Positions 35,408-48,147 of a stretch of 64,000 nt of DNA are shown piece by piece. Location of the stretch: positions 186,001-250,000 of the forward strand of contig JANVFP010000012.1 of assembly GCA_027919835.1 (NCBI GenBank). Reading direction: 5' to 3'. Origin of the DNA: Lentinula raphanica. Its lineage: Eukaryota; Basidiomycota; Agaricomycetes; Agaricales; Omphalotaceae. Below the pieces are notes generated by a model. It saw only the letters and a list, made by a program, of their open reading frames with translations, was not told the DNA's origin and did not search any database. Each line of letters opens with the position of its first letter. Within the stretch, counting starts at the first letter, position 1. Position numbers and translations under genes: made by a program.

Positions 35408-36332
35408 ATGAGCTCACCAGTCAAAGGCCCACATCCTCTATTGGCACGATATCTTTCTGCTCTTGCTTCTCATCCTCTCCGTACAAAGGCTCTTACAACT
35501 GGTCAGAGATTAGAATTCACTTGTCCCGTGTATCTACTCACGTCTCCTAAATACCACTCAGCACTGTTATGCTTTCTGCAAGAAATCCTAGGAAGTAATT
35601 TGGCGGGATTACCAGCTAAGCGAGTCTCAAAAGACTCTCCGTCGATCTACAAGCTGCTGGCGAATGCACACGTAGATGCAAGGGCAATAAAGATGGCAAT
35701 CTATGGTTTTCTCGTTTCCGCACCTCTCAGTCACTTTTTGGTCGGGGCTCTACAGAAGGCTTTCTCTGGAAGAACGGGACCAAGAGCGCGAGTTGCCCAA
35801 ATTGTGACCAGCAATCTTCTAATTTCGCCAATACAAGCCGCGAGTAAAGGCGCATCTCCTAATCATGACCTACAATATCTCATGACATTTGAACCGTACT
35901 AGCATACCTTGCCTCTATGGCTATAATCAGCGGAGCCAAGTCTACAAACGATATTGTCAAGACCATTCAAACTGGTTTTTGGTCAGTAATCAGGGTCAGT
36001 GTACACCTTCGAATGATTTTCGCCATCGACTTATCGTTGCTTGATATACTAGGTGAGCTGGATGGTCAACCCGCTGGTTATCACCATAGCCCAGAACTAC
36101 ATTCCACTACATGTAAGCCAATATGTGGACTCGGTACTAGTCAGTCATTAAGACCATCTTCATTATAGTTGTGGGTCCCTTTCTTCAACACGGTCCAGTT
36201 TGTGCTCGGGGTATGTATATTGGGCCTGATGATATGGAGTCTCACTGAGCGCGTTTCCAGACGTATTTCAACTATAGGGTGAAGAAACTTCGGATGAAGA
36301 AAGAGACAGACGAGCCCGACAAGGGCAAATAA
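35408..36332 (+). CDS. Mpv17/PMP22 family membrane protein
   Basis: Small four-helix membrane protein of the Mpv17/PMP22 family, found in peroxisomal or mitochondrial inner membranes, proposed to form channels. Start MSSPVKGPHPLLARYLSALA. After the first intron ALLCFLQEILGSNLAGLPAK; then IKMAIYGFLVSAPLSHFLVG, ISPIQAATYLASMAIISG, FWSVIRVSWMVNPLVITIAQ, NYIPLHLWVPFFNTVQFVLG and TYFNYRVKKLRMKK with a basic tail. The motif W-x-x-x-P-x-x-N-x-x-x-P and the final W-V-P-F-x-N are family marks. Six exons; the acceptors used are CTCAG before ALLCF, ACTAG before YLAS, and two more in the last third. Peroxisome is favoured over mitochondrion only weakly. Confidence 0.9.
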
Positions 36333-36412
36333 ATATTCTAATCCCCGAGTTACCAGTCGTGAAATTCATTTGCACTGAGGTGCACCTAGTTTTCTTTGTA
36401 CAAAACTGGTTT

Positions 36413-39400
36413 CTATTGCATGTGTGTTCTTCGTACATGGCGTATGATGACAGAGGGAGTGTCGTCCAAAGATGGCTTCTGTGCATATCTAAAGCGCACA
36501 CGTTCTACGCTGTTGTTGGGTAATGTCTCCAGGACATCTGAATCCATACGCCAAGCTCCAAGGGAGTAGATACCTGGTCTGTGAATCCATGCAGTCGCAA
36601 CACAGGTTGTATGCTGTCTGGGCTCCAAACATGCCCGGAATGTCAGGCGCCCACTGAAACTTGCGAGCTGCTCTTCGCCACTGAGATATTTGATGTCACA
36701 ACGACGAAATGGAGAAGAAGGAAAGCAAATCTCACAAAGAGGAAAACTCTGGCTTGGACGCGTCATTCAGTTTCAAGACAAAGCGGGATTTTAGAGTACT
36801 GGAGTAGTTTCTGATCATGAAAAGCACGCGGAGGCGACAAGGCCTGAAGGTGACTTTAGACAAGAGGCACTCTAAAGTTCACAGATAGCACTCACCCTTC
36901 GCCGAAGTCATGCTCGACATTATTTGCTTGGATGCTGACATGCAGAGGGTTCATTTCCTTGTTCCATTCACTATTACGAATATCCTGGAGGAGTTCCTCC
37001 CTCTGCCGCCGAGTCTCAGCGTACATACTTCGGGTGAGCTTTGCGTTCTCTGCTGTATCTATGATTTCTCGAAGGGGTGAATGTGAAGCGCCAAGGTTCA
37101 GCCCAGATATGAGTAAATTTCCCCAACGGTTTTCAGCGGTGATCTCCCAGAAGGCGAGTACATCGAGAGCTACGGGGTCGAAGAGCGAAAATATGTGTGG
37201 GTGGGTGTGAGCTGGTATATGAGGATAGGAAGCGAGGTTGGATTTTATTGCAGAATGTCGCTTCCCACTATGGATGAATTTTGAGATCGCAGAGCGACCA
37301 AATGGATGGGGATGTGTAATCTGGTGGAAATGTGAGTGATATGATAGATAGAGAGGATGTTCATTACCTGAATGACATTGCTGTAGCACAAATCAAGAGA
37401 AGGAGGGTTCAATAGATCGACGGTCTTCCCTTGAACAACGCTAGAGAGTTGATTCGTAACAAATTTCAAGGTGTCTTCACAGCCAGAAGGACTATCCCAT
37501 GGATTGACTCCAAAAATGAACCGAGATACTTGCAACGGAAATAGTGCTCCTCTGTGAGTATGATTTGAATATATCTGGCAGGATTTCTTGAAATTTGATA
37601 ACTTACGATTGTCCATGAGCCGAAGAATCAGGAATCCAACTGGGACTAACAGTTGATATTTGTGTGATCTGGGCAATGGTGGTTGATATGTTCTGTAGCT
37701 GGAGTTGAACAGAGTACATCTCTTCCAAAGTTGTGGATGGTGTCGCCAGAGACGTGATCCTGAACAACGGATGAACTTGACACGTCTGTTTTATTCGCAC
37801 TCGTGTGAAACCCGCCTCTGAAGTCTGAGGTAGGATGATCGGAGATACAATTATGTCAACTTTCAGATAATACGCACCTCTTTATGAAGCAATAGCAGAG
37901 GAATCTCCCTCTGGTCAACGTCCAGTGCGTGGAAGGTCAGTGCAATCTCGCGAGATTGTCCGGGACCGAGAATAGACGAAGGTCCTAAAGGCAGGTTGAA
38001 AGGCTCATATGATCCCAAAGAATTGGACGAATGTATCCTTTCTACCATAGGCTTTTCATCTGCAATCCTCGAAATAAGCCCGACAAAACTGAAAGAGAAT
38101 AGGAATTACCGGTAATACCCTCCTCATCTCCTTCATCTAACCAGATATTGTTCGAACCTGTAACTAGCCATACTTCACTGATTGGTTTCACCCCGACATT
38201 TGACAGCCATAATCTGATAGTCTGAATCTCCCCTTGGTACAAATCCAACTCGGCGTCATCTGCAACTCTTGCCAGCAAACGGCAGCTTGCTTCCGCGACA
38301 GTAACTTGCATCATGACATCAGGAGCATAAGTAGGTGTTTGCCGCTGCGCTGCGGTATCATATAGTCGTTTACCACGTACAGCCAGAGATTCGGTAGAAG
38401 GGAGAAGAGATAGGAAGCTGTAAGTGGCGTGTGTGATCGTCAACGAGGCAGGTCGTGTTGCTGTGATAGAGATGGGAATCTAAGAGAGATGAGACGGATA
38501 GAAAAATCAAGACCGGTGAGTACTTACAGTTCGAGTCCCTTTTGCGGCGATGGTCATACTCTCTATAGTTTCGATTATGACGCCGACTTTGGAAGGAGAA
38601 GGATCAATGACATTAGATTCCAGAATCGTGAGCGTCAAGTTTGCCAAGGTGATGTCTACGTTCAGGGGATTTTGGATAACAAGATCCACCCAAAATGTTT
38701 CTGTAATCGTATGAATAGGCATGCAGAGTATATGGAGACAGTGCTTACCATCAACATATGCTTTATAATCAGTCGTGAAGCGTGAATATATCCCGCGAGA
38801 CTTGTTATATCTATTCCATGTCTCTTCACGTTCCTGCCACTCAGATTGTTCGCCTCCGTTGTCGTCATTTTCGAACTTGAGATGACTCTGAGAGGCGACA
38901 CAGAAAGTGAAGGGTAGGGTAATGTCACTTTGCTGTCCAAGATTAGGGGTGTTGGCACGCAAATGCTGACAACAGCCTCAATTCAGAGCCCACGATATTT
39001 CAAGACTACTCACCTCGAAAGCTATCCTGAAATCTTCAAGATAGACTTCGGCGGTTTCCGTTTCATAGTCGCTTGTAGATGTAGAAGATGTCGACAGTGT
39101 AGAGGCTTCAAGCAAACTCAAGAAAATTTTGACTGCGTCCTGAACATGACCGGTGGAATACAGTAGACGCCCTAACACTTGTCAGTTTCATTATTACACA
39201 CTATGATAGTACATACCTAAAGGATGATCGATGACTGGCATTAATCCGTCCATTTTCGGTAAGCCTGCATATCTTTGACCTTCTGAATCCCAGAACGAGG
39301 GGGAAAGCTCCTTCTTGGGACGGTTCACGTATAAATCACGAGCTTTGCGAAGGAAATATGTTGTTAATGGCTTCTACAATAAGCTCAATATCGTCGCAGA

Positions 39401-41248
39401 GGAGCAGAGAAGAAACACGTACAATGCCGCATTTCTCCAACTTATTTGCAGCCACGAGATACCACAATGCGGATCGCCTGAGGGCAAGTTTCCTCGAACT
39501 AATCAAAGCTGCATGTGCTAGTAGTAAGGCCGATGGTGTTTCTTCTGCCTTAAGTAATATTCGTTATCGGAGCATAGAACTGAAGTAAGGAGGCGTACAC
39601 TTCCAGCAGCCCAAACTAACCAACGTTCACCCTCGAGTATGTCGCTCGCAAAATCTGAGGGATCGATACCGATCTCCCACCGAACAGCGGACAGTATAGC
39701 CTGTAACTGTAATCTTGCGGGTGGCTCTGATGAAGCAGAAAACATGGCAGTTAGGGCGTTGGTAACATGTAGAGGTATCGCATGCGACGGTGACAATATT
39801 AGAGGCATGATGTCCTAACATTTCGAATGGTTAACGTTAAACTCATAGATCACAAGGCCAGTACCCACTGAGCCCCCTTTACCCTCCTTGGACAGTGTCT
39901 CCCAAACAGTCACAGCCAATTTAAAGTCGCCTAAAACAGTGGCAAATTCGGCTAAGCGACGCTGTTGTGAGGGTGATCCAGTGTTAGGTTGAGCAGCTCC
40001 AGGCGCGGTATACGTCGATGCACGAGAAGGCGTGGACCGATGGGTAGGTTGCGGAGTTGGTGATGGGGAAGGACTACCGAAAAGTCTACGTGTCGAAGAG
40101 AACAACCGTGAAGGTAGTCGACGGGTCGAGACAAACTGATAATATATTTGGGCTGTTTAGTATCTGAGAGGAGAGACGCAGCGGACAGTACATTTTCGTT
40201 CCAATCCATCACACATTTCTCCATCCAAGGTATTAAGCTCATCACCAAAAACTCGCGGGTGAATTTTGCTGTATGTTGAATGTCCTTCTCATTCATCCGT
40301 AATGTGTTGATACCACTTGGGATCGATACACCACTGCGGGTCGAAGTATCCATAGGCTTGGTGGACATCTCAGAGGAGTCTCCTACCACAGGGAGGCGTG
40401 GTTTTGCTGTAGGAACCGGTACAGGAGCAGGAGGAGGGTTGGGCATGTCCAAAGTGAGCAGGTAGCTATGTAAACCATACTGTTTCTTCACGGCGTTGAA
40501 CAGGGCACCGGCTCTAAACGCTATTTTTGAGTGAACATTGTATGTCAAAGACTAGAAGGGATACACACTCTTCATCCGACAACGTAGATTCTTTCGGATG
40601 AACTATGAGGGTGTATCGGAGGTATGTAGGGTCAACCCAAGCTGGTAGCTCGATAGGTCGTGCATGTAGATTAGAGATAACCTGCAAAGGATTGGTGGTA
40701 TTTGTGGAGACAGCCAAAATGACTTGAACAGAGTTAGACACAACGGAAAGCAGCAGAGACACGAAGACGAACTTGCAGCAGGGTGATTCCATGTTTCGGT
40801 CTTGGAAGGGACATGGTCCCCTTCAACACATCGTTTAAGCTCTTCCCACCAAGGAACCCTTGTTGGTTGTTTTCCAGCAAGTTTCTCCATATCCTCTACC
40901 CATTGCGCAGAACGGCTGTTTATTCTGGCACCTATCCAATCCAACGTCCTCGCTGCACGTTCCTCTTCGTCTTCCCGACATGCAGCTTCAATTTCAGACA
41001 GATTTGAGAATCGTAGAGCAAAGGCCTTATGTGGTACCGACGCAAGAGTAGTGGTACGTGTCGTAACTATCCTGGAGGTTAGCGTGATTGACAGAACAGA
41101 ACAGTGTCCCACCTTGAGGGAGAGGAGAAAATGACTGCAGTATTTCTGATAATTGGGGTAATGTCGAGGCAGTCAACAAATCTTCGAGGTCTGGTGATGA
41201 TAAGATGCATATGTGAGGACTGAGAGAAAAAGGTAGTGGTGGAGGCAT
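36413..41248 (-). CDS. TRS120: TRAPPC9 / Trs120 (HypA), TRAPPII subunit
   Basis: Large subunit of the TRAPPII complex, the exchange factor that activates Rab11/Ypt31 at late Golgi; the Aspergillus orthologue is HypA. Many exons. The N-terminal exon MPPPLPFSLSPHICILSSPD is followed by VPHKAFALRFSNLSEIEAAC, DWIGARINSRSAQWVEDMEK and VPWWEELKRCVEGDHVPSKT, the conserved N-terminal block. The middle has FRAGALFNAVKKQYGL, FTREFLVMSLIPWMEKCV and FATVLGDFKLAVTVWETLSK (helical repeats). The C-terminal half alternates beta-rich segments such as NVDITLANLTLTILE and LDLYQGEIQTIRLWLSNVGV, then NPWDSPSGCEDTLKF. The last exon reads VATAWIHRPGIYSLGAWRMD and ends RRTHMQ. Rab GDI lies just upstream on the same strand. 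Confidence 0.9.
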
Positions 41249-41446
41249 TCCAACGTTGCAAATGACACAGAAATCTCACGTCGTAAATAAAGTGACCGAG
41301 CACGTAGATTGTGTATCAGATTTTATTGCACAAGGAGATAAACAGCCTTCCCAAAGTGTACGTACGGCTCGAGCCTATTATTGAATTGAACTACTCAAAA
41401 GATGGAATGTGAAGTGGAAGAGAGAATGTATGTTGATGAAGTTAAA

Positions 41447-43116
41447 CTACTCTTGTACTTCAAGCTCCTGCTTCTTCAACACCAAATCCGAACCTGTGAC
41501 GCGCCTCCATACATCTTGTACATCTTCCACGACCGTCTCAAAGTGAGAAGTCGCGTCATAGGATTGGGTTATGAAGATATTGTCATCTACGCCTGGAGCG
41601 GTTGGGGTGTACACAGGAGAAATGGAAACGAATCTATCAAGGATATGATCAATCACCGAAAATGTGGACTAGAGAGAGCTATACGAACTTGTCGTGAATT
41701 TGTCCTAGAAGTTTGAGACCAGGAAGGATCTCCAATTCAGGTTTGTCAGTCTCAACGATCGTGGATACGATGGCAATGTGAATGCCCTTGGCGCAAACGT
41801 TGTGGGTCGATGATACCATTGCGATGTAAATATCTACATCGTTCAATATGACGATAAAGGAGCAACGAAGCCTACTCACCATTTCGTCGTCCAACCTGGT
41901 TCTGAGGAATGATGATCTGACAACTGTCGGAGTCTTCGGTTTCTGGAATGGGATGTTTGAGTACGCAGATAGCGCGAATCACTTTGCTCTCTTCGACAAC
42001 TCGTAATTTGCCTTCGACTTGTTTACCAGCACCAAAGTAACTCGGATCTCCGATCACCTGCTTGGCCTTGACTGTCTCACTGCCACTCCGGACACCGACG
42101 AATTTCCCCTGCTCATCGGTGACAATCTCATCGATGGGCTTGTCGAGCATGTATGTTCCACCGTAGATAGCACTGAGTCGTGCGAACGATTGGGGTAGCT
42201 CCCCGAGACCATAGAGAGGATAGATGTAAGGCGATTTGCCGTAACGAGCCATTGAAGAAGTATACAGCACAATACGGTTGTAGGTTGGTCGTGCGGGTTT
42301 CGTTATGTAGCTATGCAGGTCGATTCGTTACTGATGATCTCCCTGCAGATATTGGGTAAAATTGAAGGACTTACTCATCATCCAAATAAAGAGCCATGGC
42401 ATGTCCAATGAAATCCTGAGTCCCAGGTTCTAAACCAAATTTCTCATAAACAGTTTTCATGCTATCCCTGTCGAGGTTGATGCCTGAGAGTACTGATCAG
42501 TCTCAGTGTTTTGATCTCTGGAAGAGCATACCTTGATGGGTAGTAGGGTCTTCATCCTTCCAACCCTGAAGGAACTCGAAGAACTTCTTCGCCCGCCTTT
42601 TTTCGAAGATGCCCATCAAAGGACTCCTGACAGCTTCCATCTCCGTACTCGGTACTTTAGAAATCTTTCCATCGCGATACACAAAACTACCAGCGATCTG
42701 CTTGAACTCGAGATAGCGAGTGACATCGGTATGGACGAGGATCTGAGTCAGCTCTCCAGAAGCAATGATGAACTTGGGAACGAGATCTACAGCGTAATCA
42801 CGGTCGCGACCAAGTTCAGCAGGAGGCTCTTGACCAGGTCGGAATTTACGGTACAGCTAAGAGTTTGACTGTTGTGAGTAGGTGATGCTTTCTGAACCAA
42901 GGACGGTAGATACCTGGGTCAGATTTAGACTAGCACTTTCACCACCATAGTAGTCGTTCCTGTCCATATGCAGGACTTTCTTGCCCTCCTTCGAAAGCAA
43001 ACCAGATAGAATACATTCTGTCAGACCGGTACCAAGAACGATGACCTAGACCAGCTTCAGTAAAGGAGGACGCTGGCATAGGCAGTATAAGAGCATACGT
43101 CGTATTCTTCATCCAT
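41447..43116 (-). CDS. GDI1: Rab GDP dissociation inhibitor
   Basis: GDI extracts prenylated GDP-bound Rab proteins from membranes and keeps them soluble for re-use. Multi-exon; the start at 43116 reads MDEEYD before the first intron. Then [18 protein letters not shown] (nucleotide-fold-like N-terminus), [80 protein letters not shown] and [16 protein letters not shown], which are sequence-conserved regions 1-2. Later [38 protein letters not shown] and [18 protein letters not shown]. End: [19 protein letters not shown] with a Glu-rich tail. No C-terminal cysteine motif is present, as expected for GDI rather than REP. Confidence 0.96.
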
Positions 43117-43388
43117 GGCGTTTTCAAATTCAGTCAGAAATTCAGCTCAAGGGTTTGAGGTCGTCGTCGTCGTCACTATTAGGTAGTAACAGCCGGCGCT
43201 TAGACCTTTATCGATTTAAGCGTGACCACGTGTACGACACCCGTTGTCTTCATGAGAATCAGATGAGATTACACCAAATGTTATATACCTTTACCAGTCT
43301 TTACGCTATGTTTACGCGACTGTATGTACAATAATACGTAGGTTAGTAGATGCATTGCAAGAAATAGATACAAGCAGATAGAAACATC

Positions 43389-45345
43389 TCATTCAACCTT
43401 GCTTATCTTAGACCTAGGAAACCCATAGTCGCTTTCTTCATCTTCGTCTCTCTCGTCGTCTGATTCATATTTGCGTTTGATTTTTAGGAAACCATTGACA
43501 GGCGGTACAAGATGTGCCAGATCAGCAGAGTCAGAAACTTCGCGTTTAGGTGAAAGTCCCTTCGCCGCCCCTGCTCGTTTGATTTTTCTGGCGAGTGAAA
43601 GAATACCTAGAGGAAATTTGAGACAAGAGATTTACAGAACTGAGCTTGGGAAACCTACTTCGTTCTTGCCTTCTGTAGTATTCAGCCCATGACTTGTCAC
43701 TCCGTTGAGGATAACGCTGACTCCAAGGGATCCACCTCTGACGATGTGACGCGATGCGGAAATCATCGAAACTTGCGACATAGCGGGCAACTAAAGCTAG
43801 GTCTGCATCAGTGAAAGGACCGCCGCTCTGGCCCATAGCACTCTCGTCAAACGATGGTAAATCGAGGTCGTCGTCTTCGTCAAAATCCTGGTCGTCCTGA
43901 TCATCATCTTCGAGGCTAGATTCCTTGTATTTTGGTTGACGAGGACGCGATAAAACCTCTTCCTCTTCTGAATCTCCATTCTCAGTGTCATCGTCTTCGT
44001 CGTATTCCTCAGCCTCTCCGCGTGCAGCAGCCAGTATTTTGTCTAGAAGATCCGCGGTTAGTCAAACATAGTATGCAACACTATCTGGCACTACGATAGA
44101 TCGATCGCTTACCTGGTAGATCGTGATTATTGGACCAATGAGCCGCCCAGGAAGCAGGAGAATGATGGGGTGTCTTTGGGGAGGTGTGAATGATGATAAC
44201 AGAGGGGTTTTCTCGTTACTTACTTTTTCTGCAAGTTGCTCGCATAGATCGTTACGCGTCAAACCCTGATCCCATCTTAATCTCCATTGGATGAATTTGA
44301 TAAAAAATGCCCTATCTTCTTGGGTGAACATGTTCCCTCTTCCGCGAGCTATCACTTTGGTTGGAGGAGTGGGTGAACGCGAAGGAGGGTTCGGGATTTT
44401 GATTTCTGTATTTGGCGGAGGCAGTCGCGAGTTGAAAGATGGCTCATGAGCAGTAATGCTGTTAATCGTACTCCGGCGTCCGTTCTGAGCTATAGGCAGT
44501 CTTGTTCCAGAAGTCGACGGGGTTGAGGAAGCAGCGCGAGGGGTAGAAGTTTTCCGGGGACGACCTTTACGTTTTTTTACTTCGACTGGCGACGAAGGAG
44601 GCGACGGTTCGGGTAAAAATGAGGCCGGAGTGGGTTTTTTCGCGACTTTGATCAACGGATAGGGATCTGGGATGCCTTTATTTCTCAACGTGACAGAAAC
44701 TTGAGTGTCAATCTTGTCTTTGCATTCCAGGTAAAAATCTTTCCACATTGTGGCAGAATGATTATTTCTCTGTAATTTCAATCAGAGGTGTGTGTTGAGT
44801 CAGATAAGAGAGGAACTCACACCGTGTAAGCTATTTAGCGCATTCTTGAAGTTGTCTCTACGAGCCCTAGCATCCACCAAGGTATCTATAAGCAACCTCT
44901 CGTCGTCTGCACCAACGACTGGACTAGAAAGAGCCAGAGCATCATGTAGCATCTGTTGTTGGATCAGAGACAGATTGAAAGCGGGCATGTTCATGTTCAT
45001 CGGCATGTTGGCCATTCCGGTCATGAACTGAGACTGCGTTGGATTGTTCCACTGGTTGGTGAGTTGGGATAATTGTGGTTGAGTGAGAATAGACGCAGCA
45101 TGCTGCTGAGATTGATGTGGAGCTCCCCAAGAGCTGTTCATGAGATTGAAATTTTGCAAAGATTCTTGAGAGTGAGAAAGTCGCATTTGTGAGTTATTGT
45201 TCGCGATGTTCAGGTTGTTCATCGAAAAATCAGGAAAGGGTGTAGCGCTTGTAGAAGGTATGTTATGAGAGCTCATTCCGTGATGACCATTGAGCTGTTG
45301 CGGTTGTTGGACGGAGTCCTTCATGAAGGATGGGATACCGTTCAT
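43389..45345 (-). CDS. Nuclear protein with AT-hook and two Myb/SANT-like segments
   Basis: Probable chromatin or telomere-associated DNA-binding protein. Start MNGIPSFMKDSVQQPQQLNG opens a Gln/Asn/Met-rich segment, then DERLLIDTLVDARARRDNFK, and after an intron SATMWKDFYLECKDKID. An AT-hook-like KKRKGRPRKTSTPR follows. Two Myb-like segments: MFTQEDRAFFIKFIQWRLRW to NDLCEQLAEKAPHHSPASWA (after splicing), and FTDADLALVARYVASFDDF to QRSDKSWAEYYRRQER. An acidic Asp/Glu stretch separates them. The end is basic (FLKIKRKYESDDERDE...). The Myb segments resemble the Rap1 type; function is inferred from domains. It is divergent with the dehydrogenase gene, 161 bp away. Confidence 0.75.
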
Positions 45346-45506
45346 GGTCGTGGAGAGGAAGAACGCCTAAGGTTGCTGAGCCTGCAGCTAACCTGAAATT
45401 TGACCACGTGATAGATACGCTTGGTGCAAGCGTCTGATCCGTCCCTCGGATATGTTCCTTCCCCGCATTTGTCAAGCCGTCCATTCCCTTCCTTTCCCCT
45501 TCCACC

Positions 45507-48067
45507 ATGACGCTTAACAAAATTACCCGGATTTGTTCTCTACGCTGTTCGCGGCCATTCAGTACAACATCCCCAGCTCTAGCCCTCAGTAACGCTGCTC
45601 GCATAAAGGCTGATCAACTTGTGCCCTGGAAAGGAACGAGTGTCAACGGTGGAACAACGAAGAATTTCATTGGAGGAGAATTCGTCGAAAGCAAGACTGC
45701 AGATTGGATTGACGTTGTAGACCCTGTAATTCGTGTATCGTCTTGGATACTACATACACTTACTCATCAATTTTTCAGTCTACACAAACATTGCTCTCAA
45801 GAGTTCCCCAGACCACAGAGACCGAGTTCAGGCAGGCCGTGGACGCTGCTTCAGAAGCTTTCAAGTCATGGAATAAAACGAGTGTACTCGGACGACAACG
45901 TTTCGCTATCGAGTAAGGTTTAATTCGCTCAAGGCTAAATCACTACCTCCGACTTTCAAAACAGACTACAACATCTACTTCGTAAAAATGCCGATGCCAT
46001 TGCTAACAGTATCGTCCTCGAGCAAGGGAAAACATTGCCAGGTCAAACCTTTCCTTCTTATTTCAATTATCTAATCCTCATGGCATATATTCATAGATGC
46101 TCACGGGGATCTATTACGAGGTGAAACTAAGGTTGCTGAAGACCTTGTGCATTCAAGCTCACCGATTGCATAGGCTTACAAGTTGTTGAGCATGCAATAG
46201 GGATCACGTCTACTTTGTTGGGGGAGAAACTCGAAGGTCTGTTTACAAGTGCTTTACTGAACGAATCTCGTTCACCCTCATACATATCCAAACTAGTGAG
46301 TCGCGATATGGATACAGAAGTGCGCAAGCTGCCACTCGGTGTCTGTGCTAGCGTGGCACCGTTCAATTTTCCGGCGTAGGATTCTTCCATTGATATTTCA
46401 CCTCTTACTAACTTTGTCTGTACTTAGCATGATACCTCTTTGGACTATTCCAATGGCAGCAGTCACCGGCAACACACTAATACTAAAGCCCTCGGAGCGT
46501 GATCCCGGTGCGGCGATGATCATTGCTGAGCTTTGCCAGCAAGCAGGTGCGGGCTGATTCTTAGCGGCCCATGATAAGTTGACTAATGCTATCTTCGACT
46601 AAGGATTGCCACCGGGTGTGTTGAATGTCGTGCACGGAGGGGTTCCTACAGTGAACGCGATCTGTGATGATCCTGCCATAAGAGCAATCAGTTTTGTGGG
46701 GGGTGACCGTGCTGGTAAACACATCTACAACCGGTAATCTTATTTGTTGCGCCATACATCCACTTACTGACAGATAACTTGTGTATCAGGGGAACACAGA
46801 ACGGCAAACGCGTTCAGGTAGTCTCTGGGTCTGCTTCGTCATGCTCGTGTCTGATTGTATCAAGGCAAACATGGGTGCCAAAAACCATGCCGTGCTCATG
46901 CCCGACGGTGAGATCGGTTCTTACTCCTCAGCTGAAAGTCTTCATCGACATGATTGTAGCCAACAAAAACCTGGCGCTGAACTCACTTGTTGGTGCCGCA
47001 TTTGGAGGTAAATAACGACCCACATCCCTGTAAGGTTTCTTCGCTGACTATACTGTATATAGCGGCTGGTCAGCGGTGCATGGCAATATCGGTCGGCAAG
47101 TCCCACGTAGTCTAATCGTCCAGCCATAGAACTGATTCTTACTTGGTACAATTGTAGCTGTCCTTATCGGCGAGGCCCGCTCATGGCTTCCTGAACTCGT
47201 CGAGCGCGCTCAACATCTGACAGTAAATGGAGGCTTTGAGCCCAACACTGACATGTGCGCGCTGAATAACTCTATACTTACATCCGACTTTGTGTTGACA
47301 GTTTGTTGATCACAGTGGCCCCGTTATCTCACCTAGTGCGAAGGCGCGTATTTTGGATATAATCGCTTCAGCTGAAGAACAAGGCGGAAAGATACATCTA
47401 GATGGACGCGGTCTAGTCGTTCCTTCATATCCAAATGGCAATTTCGTCGGGCCCACAGTCATCGAAGCTGACACTTCAATGAGATGTTATCAGTCTGTCC
47501 TCACCAAAAATTTCCGTTTGATGTTTTGAATTGACAATAACTTCCAGAGAAGAGATTTTTGGCCCGGCCTTGGTCATCATCCAGGCAGACACACTAGACG
47601 ATGCGATTGAAATCATCAATGCCAATCGATACGGAAACGGTGCTGCTATCTTCACCCAGTCAGGGGCCACTGCTCGCAAGTTTGAAACAGACGTGAACGT
47701 GGGGCAAATTGGTATCAATGTACCCATACCTGTATGCAGAAATATTCGTTGTGTGCTCTGTTCATAGCTCATCTTATATCGCAAGGTCCCACTTCCGATG
47801 TTTGCATGGTCTGGAAACAAGGTGAGTGAAATGTAGGTTTCTCAGAGAGCTATCGATTCCAATGCGATTTCAGGGGAGCGTCTTAGGCGATATTGGCTTC
47901 TATGGGAAGAGTGGCATCAATTTCTATACTCAGAACAAGGTGAGACGGTTATTTCGAAGATCAGTGTACCCTGTTGCTGAAATAGAACGTAGACCACAAC
48001 GAGTTTATGGAGATCAGAAGACGCTGTCGGCACTCGTGCTCATCCCAACATGCCGACTTTTTCTTGA
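45507..48067 (+). CDS. Methylmalonate-semialdehyde dehydrogenase (acylating), mitochondrial
   Basis: ALDH6-type enzyme converting methylmalonate or malonate semialdehyde, NAD and CoA to propionyl- or acetyl-CoA in valine and pyrimidine breakdown. Many exons. N-terminal Arg-rich presequence ([20 protein letters not shown]), then [133 protein letters not shown] and [19 protein letters not shown] with the catalytic Cys, [20 protein letters not shown], and [20 protein letters not shown]. The terminal exon uses the acceptor ending ACGTAG, giving [14 protein letters not shown] and PNMPTFS before the stop, as in the family. Confidence 0.95.
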
Positions 48068-48147
48068 AAAGTTGAAACTGGCATTGATCCCACTATCGTG
48101 TAATCCTATAGGAACATCGAAATCTGTACACTGGAACATAGTTTTTA

